From: CAWGJF01 sp963822905
GTDB taxonomy: Bacteria; Bacteroidota; Ignavibacteria; Ignavibacteriales; Ignavibacteriaceae
Length of the DNA: 64,000 bases
Direction of reading: 5' to 3'
Assembly: GCA_963822905.1 (NCBI GenBank)
Contig: CAWGJF010000001.1
Coordinates: forward strand, 1,612,001-1,676,000
The number at the start of each line of letters is the position of its first letter. The first letter of the stretch is position 1. The translations under genes were made by a program, and so were the position numbers. Of the stretch, positions 52,484 to 61,426 are shown one piece after another. Below the pieces are notes generated by a model. The model searched no databases and was not told the DNA's origin. It was given only the letters and a program-made list of their open reading frames with translations.

Positions 52484-53878
52484 TTAAAATCCTTCTTCCG
52501 AAATTAAATATACCATTGTAGTTATTGCAGCTGTTCCAAGTTCAAGCTCTCTTGGATGAACTGCATCAAAAACATCTTTTGGTGAATGGTGAAAATCAAA
52601 ATATCTCTGTGGGTCGGGAACATAACCTAACAATAATTCTGTATCTTTTATTTTACTGATATCTGCTCCGGTTCCTCCGGGCTTAACCCACCAGATTTCT
52701 GATTTTTCTAAAATTGGAAGCCAGCTTTTAATTTTTTCTTCAATATTTTTTGAATTGGTTTCATATGTAAAACCTATTGGTGTGAAACCACCTCTGTCTG
52801 ATTCAATTGCGGCAATATGTTTTTCATTCGAACTGTCTGCAAATTCACCATATCTTTTTGCTCCACGCGAACCATTTTCTTCATTAATAAATAAAACGCA
52901 CCTTATTGTTCTTTTTGGTTTAATATTTAGTCTTCTTAAAAGATCAAGAGTCTCAATCGATTGAACGCAACCAGCACCATCATCGTGTGCACCGCAACCA
53001 ACATCCCAACTATCAATATGTCCGCTTATAACAATTACTTCATCAGGATATTCGCTTCCTTTAATCTCGCCAATAACATTATATGATTGAGCATCGGGCA
53101 AAGTTTTACAATTAAGATTCAACTGGACTTTTAAATTTGGATTTAGCTTTAACTGCTGGCTCAGATATTCCGCATCCTGAACACCCAAAGCGGCAGCTGG
53201 AATTTTTTGCAGACTATCAACATAAAGCATAACCCCGGTATGGGGAACATTATCATCTTCTGTAGTTACCGACCTAACTAACACTCCAACTGCTCCGAAC
53301 TTTGCAGCATTGATTGCTCCGTAAACACGTTGATCAACTGCTTTCCCATAAGCTGAGAATGTTTCGATCATTCCTTTATCAAGAGGTCTGTTATAAAAAA
53401 CAATTTTATCTTTTACATTTTTTGCTTCAAGCTCTTCAAAAGATTTTACTTCAACAACTTCTGTCGTAATTCCGTTGTCAGGTGTTCCAACACTCCCACC
53501 GAGAGCAAGAATATTTAATTTTCTTTTCCCATTGGAACCAATTGAATATGCTTCTTCGATATTTCCTCTCACCCAATGTGGAACCATAGTTGATTGAAGC
53601 CAAACTGAATCAGCACCAATTTTTTCTAATTTATTTTTCGCCCATTTGATTGCTTTCAGGGAATTTTCTGATCCGCTTAATCTTGGTCCGATTATACAAA
53701 GCTCTCTTAAAAAATTATAACCTTGATTTTCATTTAATGCAGACTGAACAATTTGATTAGCTGTTTCTGAGTATTGTTTAATCTTTAAAGTATCTGAAAC
53801 AGCTTGTTGAGAATGAGAATTAGTGAACGACAATAAAAAGAGTATTATTGTAAAATAAGTGAAAAAATATTTTTGCAA
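52484..53878 (-). CDS. Secreted M28-family zinc peptidase (carboxypeptidase Q-like)
   Basis: The 464-residue protein has a signal peptide (SFTNSHSQ). A PA-like insert at about residues 130-240 precedes the zinc peptidase core. Metal ligands are visible in VISGHIDSWDVG (His, Asp), GAHDDGAG, FINEENGSRGAKRY (Glu pair) and IESDRGGF; the last His probably lies in DFHHSPKD. It should release amino acids from peptides outside the cytoplasmic membrane. It stands alone, convergent with hpnE and divergent from the deiminase gene. Confidence 0.88.
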   Translation of the reverse strand: MQKYFFTYFTIILFLLSFTNSHSQQAVSDTLKIKQYSETANQIVQSALNENQGYNFLRELCIIGPRLSGSENSLKAIKWAKNKLEKIGADSVWLQSTMVPHWVRGNIEEAYSIGSNGKRKLNILALGGSVGTPDNGITTEVVEVKSFEELEAKNVKDKIVFYNRPLDKGMIETFSAYGKAVDQRVYGAINAAKFGAVGVLVRSVTTEDDNVPHTGVMLYVDSLQKIPAAALGVQDAEYLSQQLKLNPNLKVQLNLNCKTLPDAQSYNVIGEIKGSEYPDEVIVISGHIDSWDVGCGAHDDGAGCVQSIETLDLLRRLNIKPKRTIRCVLFINEENGSRGAKRYGEFADSSNEKHIAAIESDRGGFTPIGFTYETNSKNIEEKIKSWLPILEKSEIWWVKPGGTGADISKIKDTELLLGYVPDPQRYFDFHHSPKDVFDAVHPRELELGTAAITTMVYLISEEGF

Positions 53879-54031
53879 TTTATTTCCTTTTGGAAAGTTT
53901 TTATATTTATAAAAAAGTTCTTACCAAGTAATTAAGATTTATTTGTTAAATATTAATCTAAATTTCTTCGAATTATGAAAGATAAATCCTTATTTTTATT
54001 CTAAAATAAAATTATATTATTTATTTCTTAT

Positions 54032-55750
54032 ATGAAAATAATACCTACCACATTAATAATTCTATTATCCATTCAAATAAATTTTGCGCAGGATTTGCCG
54101 AATTACATGACCGAACAGGAAAAGTTTGAATGGAAAAATTATTCTTATCCTGTTAATCCTTTATTCACAGATCCGCCGGCTTCACCTGTGAGGGGAATGG
54201 CAGAATGGGAAGAATTCCGGGGGATAATTATTACATGGACGAGTTTTCAAAGTATCTTAAGACAAATTGTTGATTATGCCCAGGAGGAATGCATTGTTTA
54301 TATAATTTGTTCTGATTCGAATAGTGTAAAAACTTATTTGCAGCAGGGAGGTGTTCCGCTTTACAACATCCAGTATCTTTTAACTTCATACAATACAATC
54401 TGGGTTAGAGATTATGGTCCCTGGACAGCTTATTCAAATGATGTGGATACTTTTAATGTGATTGATTGGATATATAATAGACCTAGACCACTTGATGATG
54501 TTACGCCAGTATTTTTTGCAAATTATATCGGGGCACCAATATATCAAACAACAACTACTCCGTACAATCTTATTCACACTGGTGGTAATTTAATGGTTGA
54601 TGGGAATGGAACTGCATTCTCGTCAAAATTAGTTTTGAATGAAAACCCCACAAAATCTGAGACAGAAATTGATACAATCATGAAAAAGTATTTAGGGGTA
54701 GATCGTTACATAAAGATGGATGTTTTACCTTATGATGTTATTCATCATATCGATATGCATATAAAACTTCTTGATGAAGAAACCTTATTGGTTGGAGAAT
54801 ATCCTCAAGGCGTTGCTGATGGTCCGCAGATCGAAGCTAACCTTCAATATATTTTAAATAATTTTCAAACTTGTTATGGGAAACCCTATAAAGTTGTAAG
54901 AATTCCCATGCCACCTCAGAATGGACAGTATCCACCATCCGGAGATTACAGGACTTATACAAACTCGATGATAATTAATAAAACTGTCATCATTCCCACT
55001 TACGAATACCAGTATGACACTACTGCATTCAGAATTTATAGAGAGGCAATGCCAGGATATAATGTGGTTGGGATTGATTGCAATGCTATTATCCCTTCAC
55101 TTGGGGCGATTCATTGCATTACAAAAGAAGTTGGTGTTGACGATCCTGTTTGGATTTCACATCCAAAAATAGACCCTGTAGTTTATTCTGCAGATTCAAT
55201 TGAAGTAAAAGCGGTGATAAAAACTAAATCAGGAATTCAGTCAGCGTATGTTTACTGGTCGGCTGATACTTCACTTGGATACACCCCAATAGTAATGAAT
55301 TATTCTTCGGGAGATACTTTAAAAGCATTTATTCCACCGCAAACTGATCAAACAGAAATTCATTATTACATTTCTGCAACATCTAATAGCGGCAGGACAG
55401 TTACAAAACCAATTCCTTCTCCCGAAGGTGCATATTATTTTGAAGTAAATAATGGAGTTACTTTTGCAGATGAAAACCCAGCTCCATATAATTTTAAATT
55501 ATATCAGAATTATCCAAATCCCTTTAACCCGAGTACAAAAATAATCTGGCAAATACCTGTTCCCGGTTATCAGAATTTAAAAGTTTATGATATTATTGGT
55601 AATGAAATTGTAACATTGTTTGAAGGATATAAACCGGCGGGAAGTTATGAAGTAACTTTCAATGCATCAGTATTACCAAGCGGAGTTTATTTTTACAAAT
55701 TGACTTCCGGCAAACTTACAACTACTAAAAAAATGATCCTCCTTCGTTAA
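54032..55750 (+). CDS. Secreted peptidylarginine/agmatine deiminase-like protein with T9SS sorting domain
   Basis: The 572-residue protein has a signal peptide (INFAQ) and a guanidine-modifying (PAD_porph/AguA) catalytic domain at about residues 50-375. Likely catalytic residues: Asp in WVRDYGPW (about 127), the His/Asp pair in HHIDMHIKLLDE (about 240) and the nucleophile Cys in GAIHCITKE (about 363). A domain of about 90 residues follows (VYWSADTSLGYTP), then a T9SS type A tail (LYQNYPNPFNPSTK ... SGVYFYKLTSG ... KKMILLR). Known secreted relatives citrullinate protein C-terminal arginine (PPAD of Porphyromonas gingivalis); cytoplasmic AguA hydrolyses agmatine. Which reaction applies here is open. 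Confidence 0.87.
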   Translation: MKIIPTTLIILLSIQINFAQDLPNYMTEQEKFEWKNYSYPVNPLFTDPPASPVRGMAEWEEFRGIIITWTSFQSILRQIVDYAQEECIVYIICSDSNSVKTYLQQGGVPLYNIQYLLTSYNTIWVRDYGPWTAYSNDVDTFNVIDWIYNRPRPLDDVTPVFFANYIGAPIYQTTTTPYNLIHTGGNLMVDGNGTAFSSKLVLNENPTKSETEIDTIMKKYLGVDRYIKMDVLPYDVIHHIDMHIKLLDEETLLVGEYPQGVADGPQIEANLQYILNNFQTCYGKPYKVVRIPMPPQNGQYPPSGDYRTYTNSMIINKTVIIPTYEYQYDTTAFRIYREAMPGYNVVGIDCNAIIPSLGAIHCITKEVGVDDPVWISHPKIDPVVYSADSIEVKAVIKTKSGIQSAYVYWSADTSLGYTPIVMNYSSGDTLKAFIPPQTDQTEIHYYISATSNSGRTVTKPIPSPEGAYYFEVNNGVTFADENPAPYNFKLYQNYPNPFNPSTKIIWQIPVPGYQNLKVYDIIGNEIVTLFEGYKPAGSYEVTFNASVLPSGVYFYKLTSGKLTTTKKMILLR

Positions 55751-55796
55751 TCCACCTTGGCGGATTGGAGGACTATCTCTAATAATTGAGATTATT

Positions 55797-56303
55797 GTGA
55801 ACAGAAAAGCAAAAGAGTACATCCAAGAACTTCAATTGAAAAAACATCCTGAAGGCGGATACTTTAAAGAAATTTACAGATCGGGTGAATTAATCTCAGC
55901 GGACAAATTACCTAAACGATTTAAATCTTCTCGCTCTTTTTCAACTTCAATTTATTTTCTCCTGGAAGGGAACCAGTTTTCATCATTTCATAAATTACAA
56001 TCGGATGAAATCTGGCATTTTTATGATGGAGTATCAATAATAATTTATATTATAGATATAGATGGAAACCTGGAAGAAAAAAAGTTGGGACCGAATTTAA
56101 ATGAAGGTGAAAAATTTCAGTTTACAATAAAAGCTGGTGATTGGTTTGCCGCAGAATTAACTGATAAAAAAGGTTTTGCACTAATTGGTTGCACTGTTTC
56201 CCCGGGTTTTGATTTTAACGATTTCGAACTTGGGAAAAGAAATGAACTCATAAAACGATTTCCGAATCATTCAGAATTGATTAACATGCTGACACACAAA
56301 TAA
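55797..56303 (+). CDS. DUF985 cupin-fold protein
   Basis: The 168-residue protein shows the DUF985 signatures HPEGGYFKEIYRS at the start, STSIYFLLEG, HKLQSDEIWHFYDG (cupin metal-site-like His residues) and AGDWFAAEL plus LIGCTVSPGFDF. It has no signal peptide. Family members are small jelly-roll proteins of mostly unknown function. The start is GTG at 55797. It lies 46 bp after the deiminase gene; a short imperfect palindrome (TCCACC...GGAGGA, about 55751-55772) sits between them. Confidence 0.85.
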   Translation: MNRKAKEYIQELQLKKHPEGGYFKEIYRSGELISADKLPKRFKSSRSFSTSIYFLLEGNQFSSFHKLQSDEIWHFYDGVSIIIYIIDIDGNLEEKKLGPNLNEGEKFQFTIKAGDWFAAELTDKKGFALIGCTVSPGFDFNDFELGKRNELIKRFPNHSELINMLTHK

Positions 56304-56521
56304 TCATTCTAAAATCAGGGGAGAAACATTTGAGCGAAAAAAAAATACCTCACATTATATTTTACAAAATACTAAATTCGATTCGAAATTAAACTTTTTA
56401 CTTTAAAAAATTATTGAAAAAGAATAAGTAATTGTCTAATTTTTTCTTCGAAATTTAAATAAAAACAAAGGCGGCTTATAGATTAGTTTTTTACTTTTTG
56501 ATTCTAAACTAATAGTTATAA
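56304..56521. other. Intergenic region upstream of sprA
   Basis: AT-rich sequence with stops in all frames. I see no gene and no convincing hairpin. It must contain the sprA promoter unless the gene is cotranscribed with the cupin gene. Confidence 0.35.
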
Positions 56522-56599
56522 ATTCTTGCAGGATTTCAGATTAAACGGAAAATAAAAAATCTCGCTAAGGAGATTCTACGTCTTGCTGTTTTTTCCCTG

Positions 56600-57925
56600 G
56601 TGGTATTTTTTGCGGGGATAAACCTGGGTTTTCTTTCCTCTGGTGAATCACAATTCAATGACTCTATCTGGTTAGACGCCTGTTTCCAGATGTCAAATAT
56701 AAATTATACTCTTGATCTTAATTCGGTTTTAAATAATAAGGATGACGAGAGTTCCAGTAACTCTGTTATGCATCTTGGTAATTATTTGTCGGAATCGGAT
56801 AATAGCGATATTGAGCAAACATTAAATGAGCCTTTATTTAATTTTCCACCTGACAGTACTGATGAAGAAGAAACTTCTTCTTTTGACTCAACTCTTTCGG
56901 TAGTAGATTCTCTTCTTTCTGATTCACTTTCAACTGATTCTTTGCTGACAAACGATACCACTAAAGTAGACTGGCGTGAAATTGATTCGACAGCCCGGCT
57001 GGAATATTTTAGGTATCATCGTGAAGACAAACCTTATGTAGAAATTGAACCAAAAAAGCAATCAGAATTTTTTGTAGAGCCTTCTCCCCAGTATAAGAAG
57101 CGGACGATTACTATTGACTCGACTGGTAAATATGTTGAAATAAAAGAAACAATTGCAGGACAAGAAACAAAAACTTTATTAAGGATGTCGCTGGAAGATT
57201 ACATTTATCTGAAGCTTGGTTTAAGAGAGAGAGAAACCTGGGAAGACATCGGGTACAAGTATGAACTAAAGGAATCAAATAAAGACTTAAGCAAATTAAT
57301 AACAAGCTTTACTGATTTTGAAATTCCACTTCCAAGCGTTGGGGTGTTAAGCATTTTTGGTGAACCAAAAATTAGTTTGAAGATTGGTGGTAACGTTCAA
57401 ATACACGGTGCCTGGAGAAATGAAACCACTCAGGGTGTTACAGCTAATCGTTTGGGGAATACCAGGAATGAACCAGACTTTAAACAAACTGTTCAGATAA
57501 ATGTTAATGGAACAATTGGTGACAAGTTAAATATAAATGCCGACTGGAATACAGAACGAACTTTTGAATATGAAAACCAGTTGAAGATAAAATACACTGG
57601 TTACGAAGATGAAATGATTCAAAGCATTGAAGCCGGAAACGTATCGATGCAAACACCTTCACTGATTGGTGGAGGTGAAGCTCTTTTTGGTGTTAAAGCA
57701 CTTTTTAAGATGGGTCCTTTTAGTCTAACTGCACTTGCGAGCCAGAAGAAAGGTGAAACAAAGGAAGTTTCCGTAAACAGCGGTTCCACTTCGCAGGATT
57801 TTGAAGTCAGGGCAACTGATTATTCAGAAAATCATTATTTCATAGATTCAGTTTATGCAGATTCTGCCTTATTTCGTAATATTCTTCTTCAATCCAACAT
57901 CAAGGTCAATCCAAACTTGAAGTAA
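56600..57925 (+). CDS. sprA: SprA N-terminal fragment (about 441 residues)
   Basis: This is the longest uninterrupted 5' part. It has a low-complexity Ser/Asp/Glu linker (about residues 40-125) and then the first conserved SprA barrel region (FGEPKISLKIGG, IEAGNVSMQTPSLIGGGEAL, FEVRATDYSENHYFIDS). The expected continuation LEVNEIEVWKSIVNISPSN begins in another frame at about 57917, consistent with one missing A in the AAA run near 57913-57915. Confidence 0.8.
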   Translation: MVFFAGINLGFLSSGESQFNDSIWLDACFQMSNINYTLDLNSVLNNKDDESSSNSVMHLGNYLSESDNSDIEQTLNEPLFNFPPDSTDEEETSSFDSTLSVVDSLLSDSLSTDSLLTNDTTKVDWREIDSTARLEYFRYHREDKPYVEIEPKKQSEFFVEPSPQYKKRTITIDSTGKYVEIKETIAGQETKTLLRMSLEDYIYLKLGLRERETWEDIGYKYELKESNKDLSKLITSFTDFEIPLPSVGVLSIFGEPKISLKIGGNVQIHGAWRNETTQGVTANRLGNTRNEPDFKQTVQINVNGTIGDKLNINADWNTERTFEYENQLKIKYTGYEDEMIQSIEAGNVSMQTPSLIGGGEALFGVKALFKMGPFSLTALASQKKGETKEVSVNSGSTSQDFEVRATDYSENHYFIDSVYADSALFRNILLQSNIKVNPNLK

Positions 57926-58364
57926 ATGAAATCGAAGTTTGGAAATCAATTGTCAATATTTCACCAAGTAACAATTCAAGTCAAAGAAAAGCAAATTGTT
58001 ACATTGATTTACCCTGCCATTAGGACAAAATCAACAAACTTATGATTCATCATATCATGGTGATATAGACTCCTCTTTCTGGTGAAAAAGAAAAGGTAAA
58101 TTTATTCTGTTAGTAGCCGAATGTAGACTATACTATACATCCTGAAACAGGATTCATAACTTTCAAAACTTCAATAAACAGTTAAGAAATGATTGCAGTT
58201 GCATACAAAAGGGGACAAGCTCCAAATATTGAAACTTTTGGTGAATTTCTAAGCTCGAGTCAGGACTCGACAGAATCTTGTACTTAAATTAGTTAAACCG
58301 AGAAATCTTCAACCTTCATTCACTAAGGCGTGGAAATTATTATTAAAAAATATTTATCCTTTAG

Positions 58365-58628
58365 GTGACCAGAAATATAAATAAGGAAGGGTTTGAATTT
58401 AAGATCAAATATGAAACTGTTGGTGGTGAAGCAGTTGATGAACTAAATGTTAATGGTAACACAATAAGATTTCTTCAGGCATTTGGATTGGATCAGCAAG
58501 GATCAGGTGGAAGCGGAACATCTGATAATATATTTGATTGGCGGGAAGGATTTACAATAATTTCTGAAACTGGGGAAATAATTTTCCCACACTCGAACCA
58601 TTTGGGAGAATATTCCCCCTGGTCTTGA
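58365..58628 (+). CDS. sprA: SprA internal fragment (87 residues)
   Basis: Reads NINKEGFEFKIKYETVGG and then FLQAFGLDQQGSGGSG, DWREGFTIISETGEIIFPHS. It continues the KNIYPLG segment encoded just upstream in a different frame and matches the SprA central region. The frame is lost again after FPHSNHLG. It is not an independent gene. Confidence 0.6.
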   Translation: MTRNINKEGFEFKIKYETVGGEAVDELNVNGNTIRFLQAFGLDQQGSGGSGTSDNIFDWREGFTIISETGEIIFPHSNHLGEYSPWS

Positions 58629-58846
58629 AGTATAAAAAATATTAAGTGTTTATGATACAACGAAAAATGCCGCTAAAAGAGATACCGGACCGGATAAATG
58701 GATACTAACAGGTCAAAAGTAGAGGAGGTGTTACTTCAACTTACCAGTTAGGTTTTAATGTTGTTGAAAATTCTGTAAAGGTAATATTAAACGGAAGAGA
58801 GCTATCCCCAAATACAGACTATACAGTTGATTATAATATCGGGCAG

Positions 58847-59569
58847 TTGACAATAAGGAATGAATCTGCACTCGTCCCTGGTGCTGATCTTAAAATTACG
58901 TACGAACAAAATGATCTTTTCCAGCTTGCTTCAAAAACATTACTTGGTGCGAGAGGTCTTTATTCATTCTCTGATAAAACGCAGCTTGGTTTTACCGTAA
59001 TGAATCTTAACCAGCAGACTTTGAGTGATAAAGTAAGAATCGGGGAGGAACCACTAAGCAATACAATTTATGGATTGGATTTTAAAACTTCACACGACTT
59101 ACCATTTTTAACAAAGGCACTTGACCTCCTGATATCGACTCGTGAGATGTCATCATTTACTTTTAATGGTGAATATGCCTATATGTCACCTGATCCGAAT
59201 ACTAAAAAAAGTACAATTTCTGAAGATGATGGAAAGAGTATAGCTTATATAGATGATTTTGAAGGAGCTAAAAAAACGATCCCCATAGGAATAAACTTTG
59301 GAAGCTGGAAAGATCTTAGTCCGCCAGCAAATCTTCCTTTTTTATTTCTACTGATCCTCATGGTAATAATGCAGCATAAAGCAAAAAGTTTTTGGTTTAA
59401 TATTACTCCTTCTGATGTAGTGGTCGATAGTATATATGGTGGAAGAAAACAGGTTTCACGGTCGGATCAGCAAATTACAGTAATGGACTATGTATTCGTA
59501 CCTGACACTCCTGGTACAAATAATGGCTGGCCACAGTTTCAACCGGGCCTGAAAACTGGGGAGGAATGA
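58847..59569 (+). CDS. sprA: SprA internal fragment (240 residues; frame open from about 58711)
   Basis: The same frame is open upstream to about 58711 (SRGGVTSTYQLGFNVVENSV, VILNGRELSPNTDYTVDYN), so the listed start is only the first possible initiation codon. It contains the SprA-typical YIDDFEGAKKTIPIGINF and VMDYVFVPDTPGTNN. It ends near LKTGEE, where the neighbouring frame reads NWGGMMKLLSSTANDLVDQN, the expected continuation. Confidence 0.65.
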   Translation: MTIRNESALVPGADLKITYEQNDLFQLASKTLLGARGLYSFSDKTQLGFTVMNLNQQTLSDKVRIGEEPLSNTIYGLDFKTSHDLPFLTKALDLLISTREMSSFTFNGEYAYMSPDPNTKKSTISEDDGKSIAYIDDFEGAKKTIPIGINFGSWKDLSPPANLPFLFLLILMVIMQHKAKSFWFNITPSDVVVDSIYGGRKQVSRSDQQITVMDYVFVPDTPGTNNGWPQFQPGLKTGEE

Positions 59570-59810
59570 TGAAACTTCTTTCATCTACTGCAAACGATCT
59601 TGTCGATCAGAACATTCAGTACATGGAGTTCTGGATTAATATAAAACAAGCTCAACCTGATGATTCTTTGTATATCGATTTAGGAGTCATAAGTGAGGAT
59701 GTTGTTCCGTATACGACGGGTACTGAGAGTTAAATGGGTTATGACAGAAGACCGTAATCAGAATGATGCAGTTGATGAGGGTGAAGACATAGGTGTGGAT
59801 TTTATGACAG

Positions 59811-60029
59811 ATGCACAGGAGAAAACTTTTTACTGGCAGTACAAAATCCGATCCGGCAGGTGACAATTTTAAATATCAGGCTAGCAATCCACCTAATATT
59901 TTTGATTATTTCAATATAAATGGGACGGAAGGTAATGCTGCTTTAACTGATATTGGTTTATTGCCGGATACTGAGGATTTGAACAGAAGTGGAAATACTG
60001 AAAAAGTAAATAGTTTCTATCAGATATAA
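59811..60029 (+). CDS. sprA: SprA internal fragment (72 residues)
   Basis: Reads STKSDPAGDNFKYQASNPPN, IFDYFNINGTEGNAALTDIG and LLPDTEDLNRSGNTEKVNSF, a region typical for SprA just before the IKIPLDTTANNPFRV segment that follows in another frame. It is part of the most heavily disrupted stretch. Confidence 0.55.
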   Translation: MHRRKLFTGSTKSDPAGDNFKYQASNPPNIFDYFNINGTEGNAALTDIGLLPDTEDLNRSGNTEKVNSFYQI

Positions 60030-60099
60030 AATTCCACTAGATACAACAGCAAACAATCCGTTCAGGGTTGGTCCTGCTTTTACTCCTTCCGGTTGGGTT

Positions 60100-60351
60100 T
60101 TGATTAGGGTCCCACTTAGAGATACCTCCGGGATTGTAGGGAATCCAACATTTTCGAATGTTGAAACTATAAGGATGTTTGTTCAGGGAGTGGATCAACA
60201 GGTTCACTTCAGGATGACCGAGTTTAACCTGGTTGGAAGCCAGTGGGAAAACCCTGTTAAAAATGATTCTGTACTTAATGTGAGTGTTAAAAGCATTGAG
60301 GAAGATCCAAGACTATACAAGTCCTCCCGGTGTTATCAGGGAAAGAGATAG
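60100..60351 (+). CDS. sprA: SprA internal fragment (83 residues)
   Basis: Reads WVLIRVPLRD-type sequence, then VETIRMFVQGVDQQVHFRMT and EFNLVGSQWENPVKN. It overlaps the next fragment in a different frame at 60284-60351, where the coding frame switches; the last residues (YKSSRCYQGKR) are out of frame. Confidence 0.55.
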   Translation: MIRVPLRDTSGIVGNPTFSNVETIRMFVQGVDQQVHFRMTEFNLVGSQWENPVKNDSVLNVSVKSIEEDPRLYKSSRCYQGKR

Positions 60352-61426
60352 AACCAGACCTGATGAACAGATTTATGGAAATGAGCAATCTTTAAATTTA
60401 ATTTTAACAGATTTACCCGATGGCGAGTTAAGACAAGCGACAAAAAATTTGTTCAGACCGCTTGATGTTTTTAATTACCGTGAAATGAAATTATTTGTTC
60501 ACGGAGACGAAAAATATGATTCACTTGGTTCAATTTCTTATTTTGATGAAGGTACGGGTGAATATTCAACAGAAGTATTTTTCAGATTTGGAACTGATAC
60601 AAATAATTACTATGAATATCGGCAGCCTGTTGAATATAGTCTTGCCCCGGGAAGCAATGGGTGGAATAGTATAGACATAAAATTCAGCGAGTTGACTGCA
60701 GCGAAGCAGGGAATTCCAGATGATTCATCAGGAATTATAGAAATCCCTGTTCCCGGTCGTCCTAATCATTATTATAGGGTGAAAGGAAATCCTACTTTAA
60801 CTTCAATAAAATTTCTTTCAGTCGGCATATATAATCCTCCTGATAATGGTATAAACTCAGGGGCACTTTCAGGTGAAGTCTGGGTAAATGAATTGCGCGT
60901 TGTCGGGGCGGATGATTCTAAAGGCTGGGCGTACACTTTTAATACCTCGCTAAAACTTGCTGATTTAATGACAGTAAATTTTAATATGAGTCAGAAGAAT
61001 CCTTATTTTCATAAATTATCTGACAGGTTTGGCTCGAGGGTGGAAACGAAGAACTGGGCACTTTCAACCGAACTTGATATTTTAAAGTTAGTTCCATTTA
61101 ATATGAGAGAAAGTAATTTAAAAATTAGTTACTCACATACTGAATCTCTTGGTAAACCACTTTATATTCCAGGAACCGATATAAATGTTGATAAAGCTGC
61201 AAATCAATTAGCGAGTCTGCCTCAGGATTCGATCGTGCAAACTCCTGAACAACTGAAAATAGAAACACAAACAATGAGTGTTTCCAATTCAATTTCTTCT
61301 TCAAATATTAAATTAAAAATTCCCACAACTCTTTGGTACATCAGGGACACCTGGAATTCTATAACTTTTGGATTTAACTACAATAATTCTTTTAACCGGA
61401 GCCCAACTGTTATTCGAGGGATATAA
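60284..61426 (+). CDS. sprA: SprA fragment (380 residues)
   Basis: Contains DEQIYGNEQSLNLILTDLPD, FRPLDVFNYREMKLFVHG, GEVWVNELRVVGADDSKGWA and the beta-rich region that follows. The true sequence is joined to the next fragment by RSPTVIRGYNWVWNANMSYA, which needs removal of one G from the GGG run at about 61420. Without that change the frame stops at 61426. Confidence 0.72.
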   Translation: MLKALRKIQDYTSPPGVIRERDRTRPDEQIYGNEQSLNLILTDLPDGELRQATKNLFRPLDVFNYREMKLFVHGDEKYDSLGSISYFDEGTGEYSTEVFFRFGTDTNNYYEYRQPVEYSLAPGSNGWNSIDIKFSELTAAKQGIPDDSSGIIEIPVPGRPNHYYRVKGNPTLTSIKFLSVGIYNPPDNGINSGALSGEVWVNELRVVGADDSKGWAYTFNTSLKLADLMTVNFNMSQKNPYFHKLSDRFGSRVETKNWALSTELDILKLVPFNMRESNLKISYSHTESLGKPLYIPGTDINVDKAANQLASLPQDSIVQTPEQLKIETQTMSVSNSISSSNIKLKIPTTLWYIRDTWNSITFGFNYNNSFNRSPTVIRGI

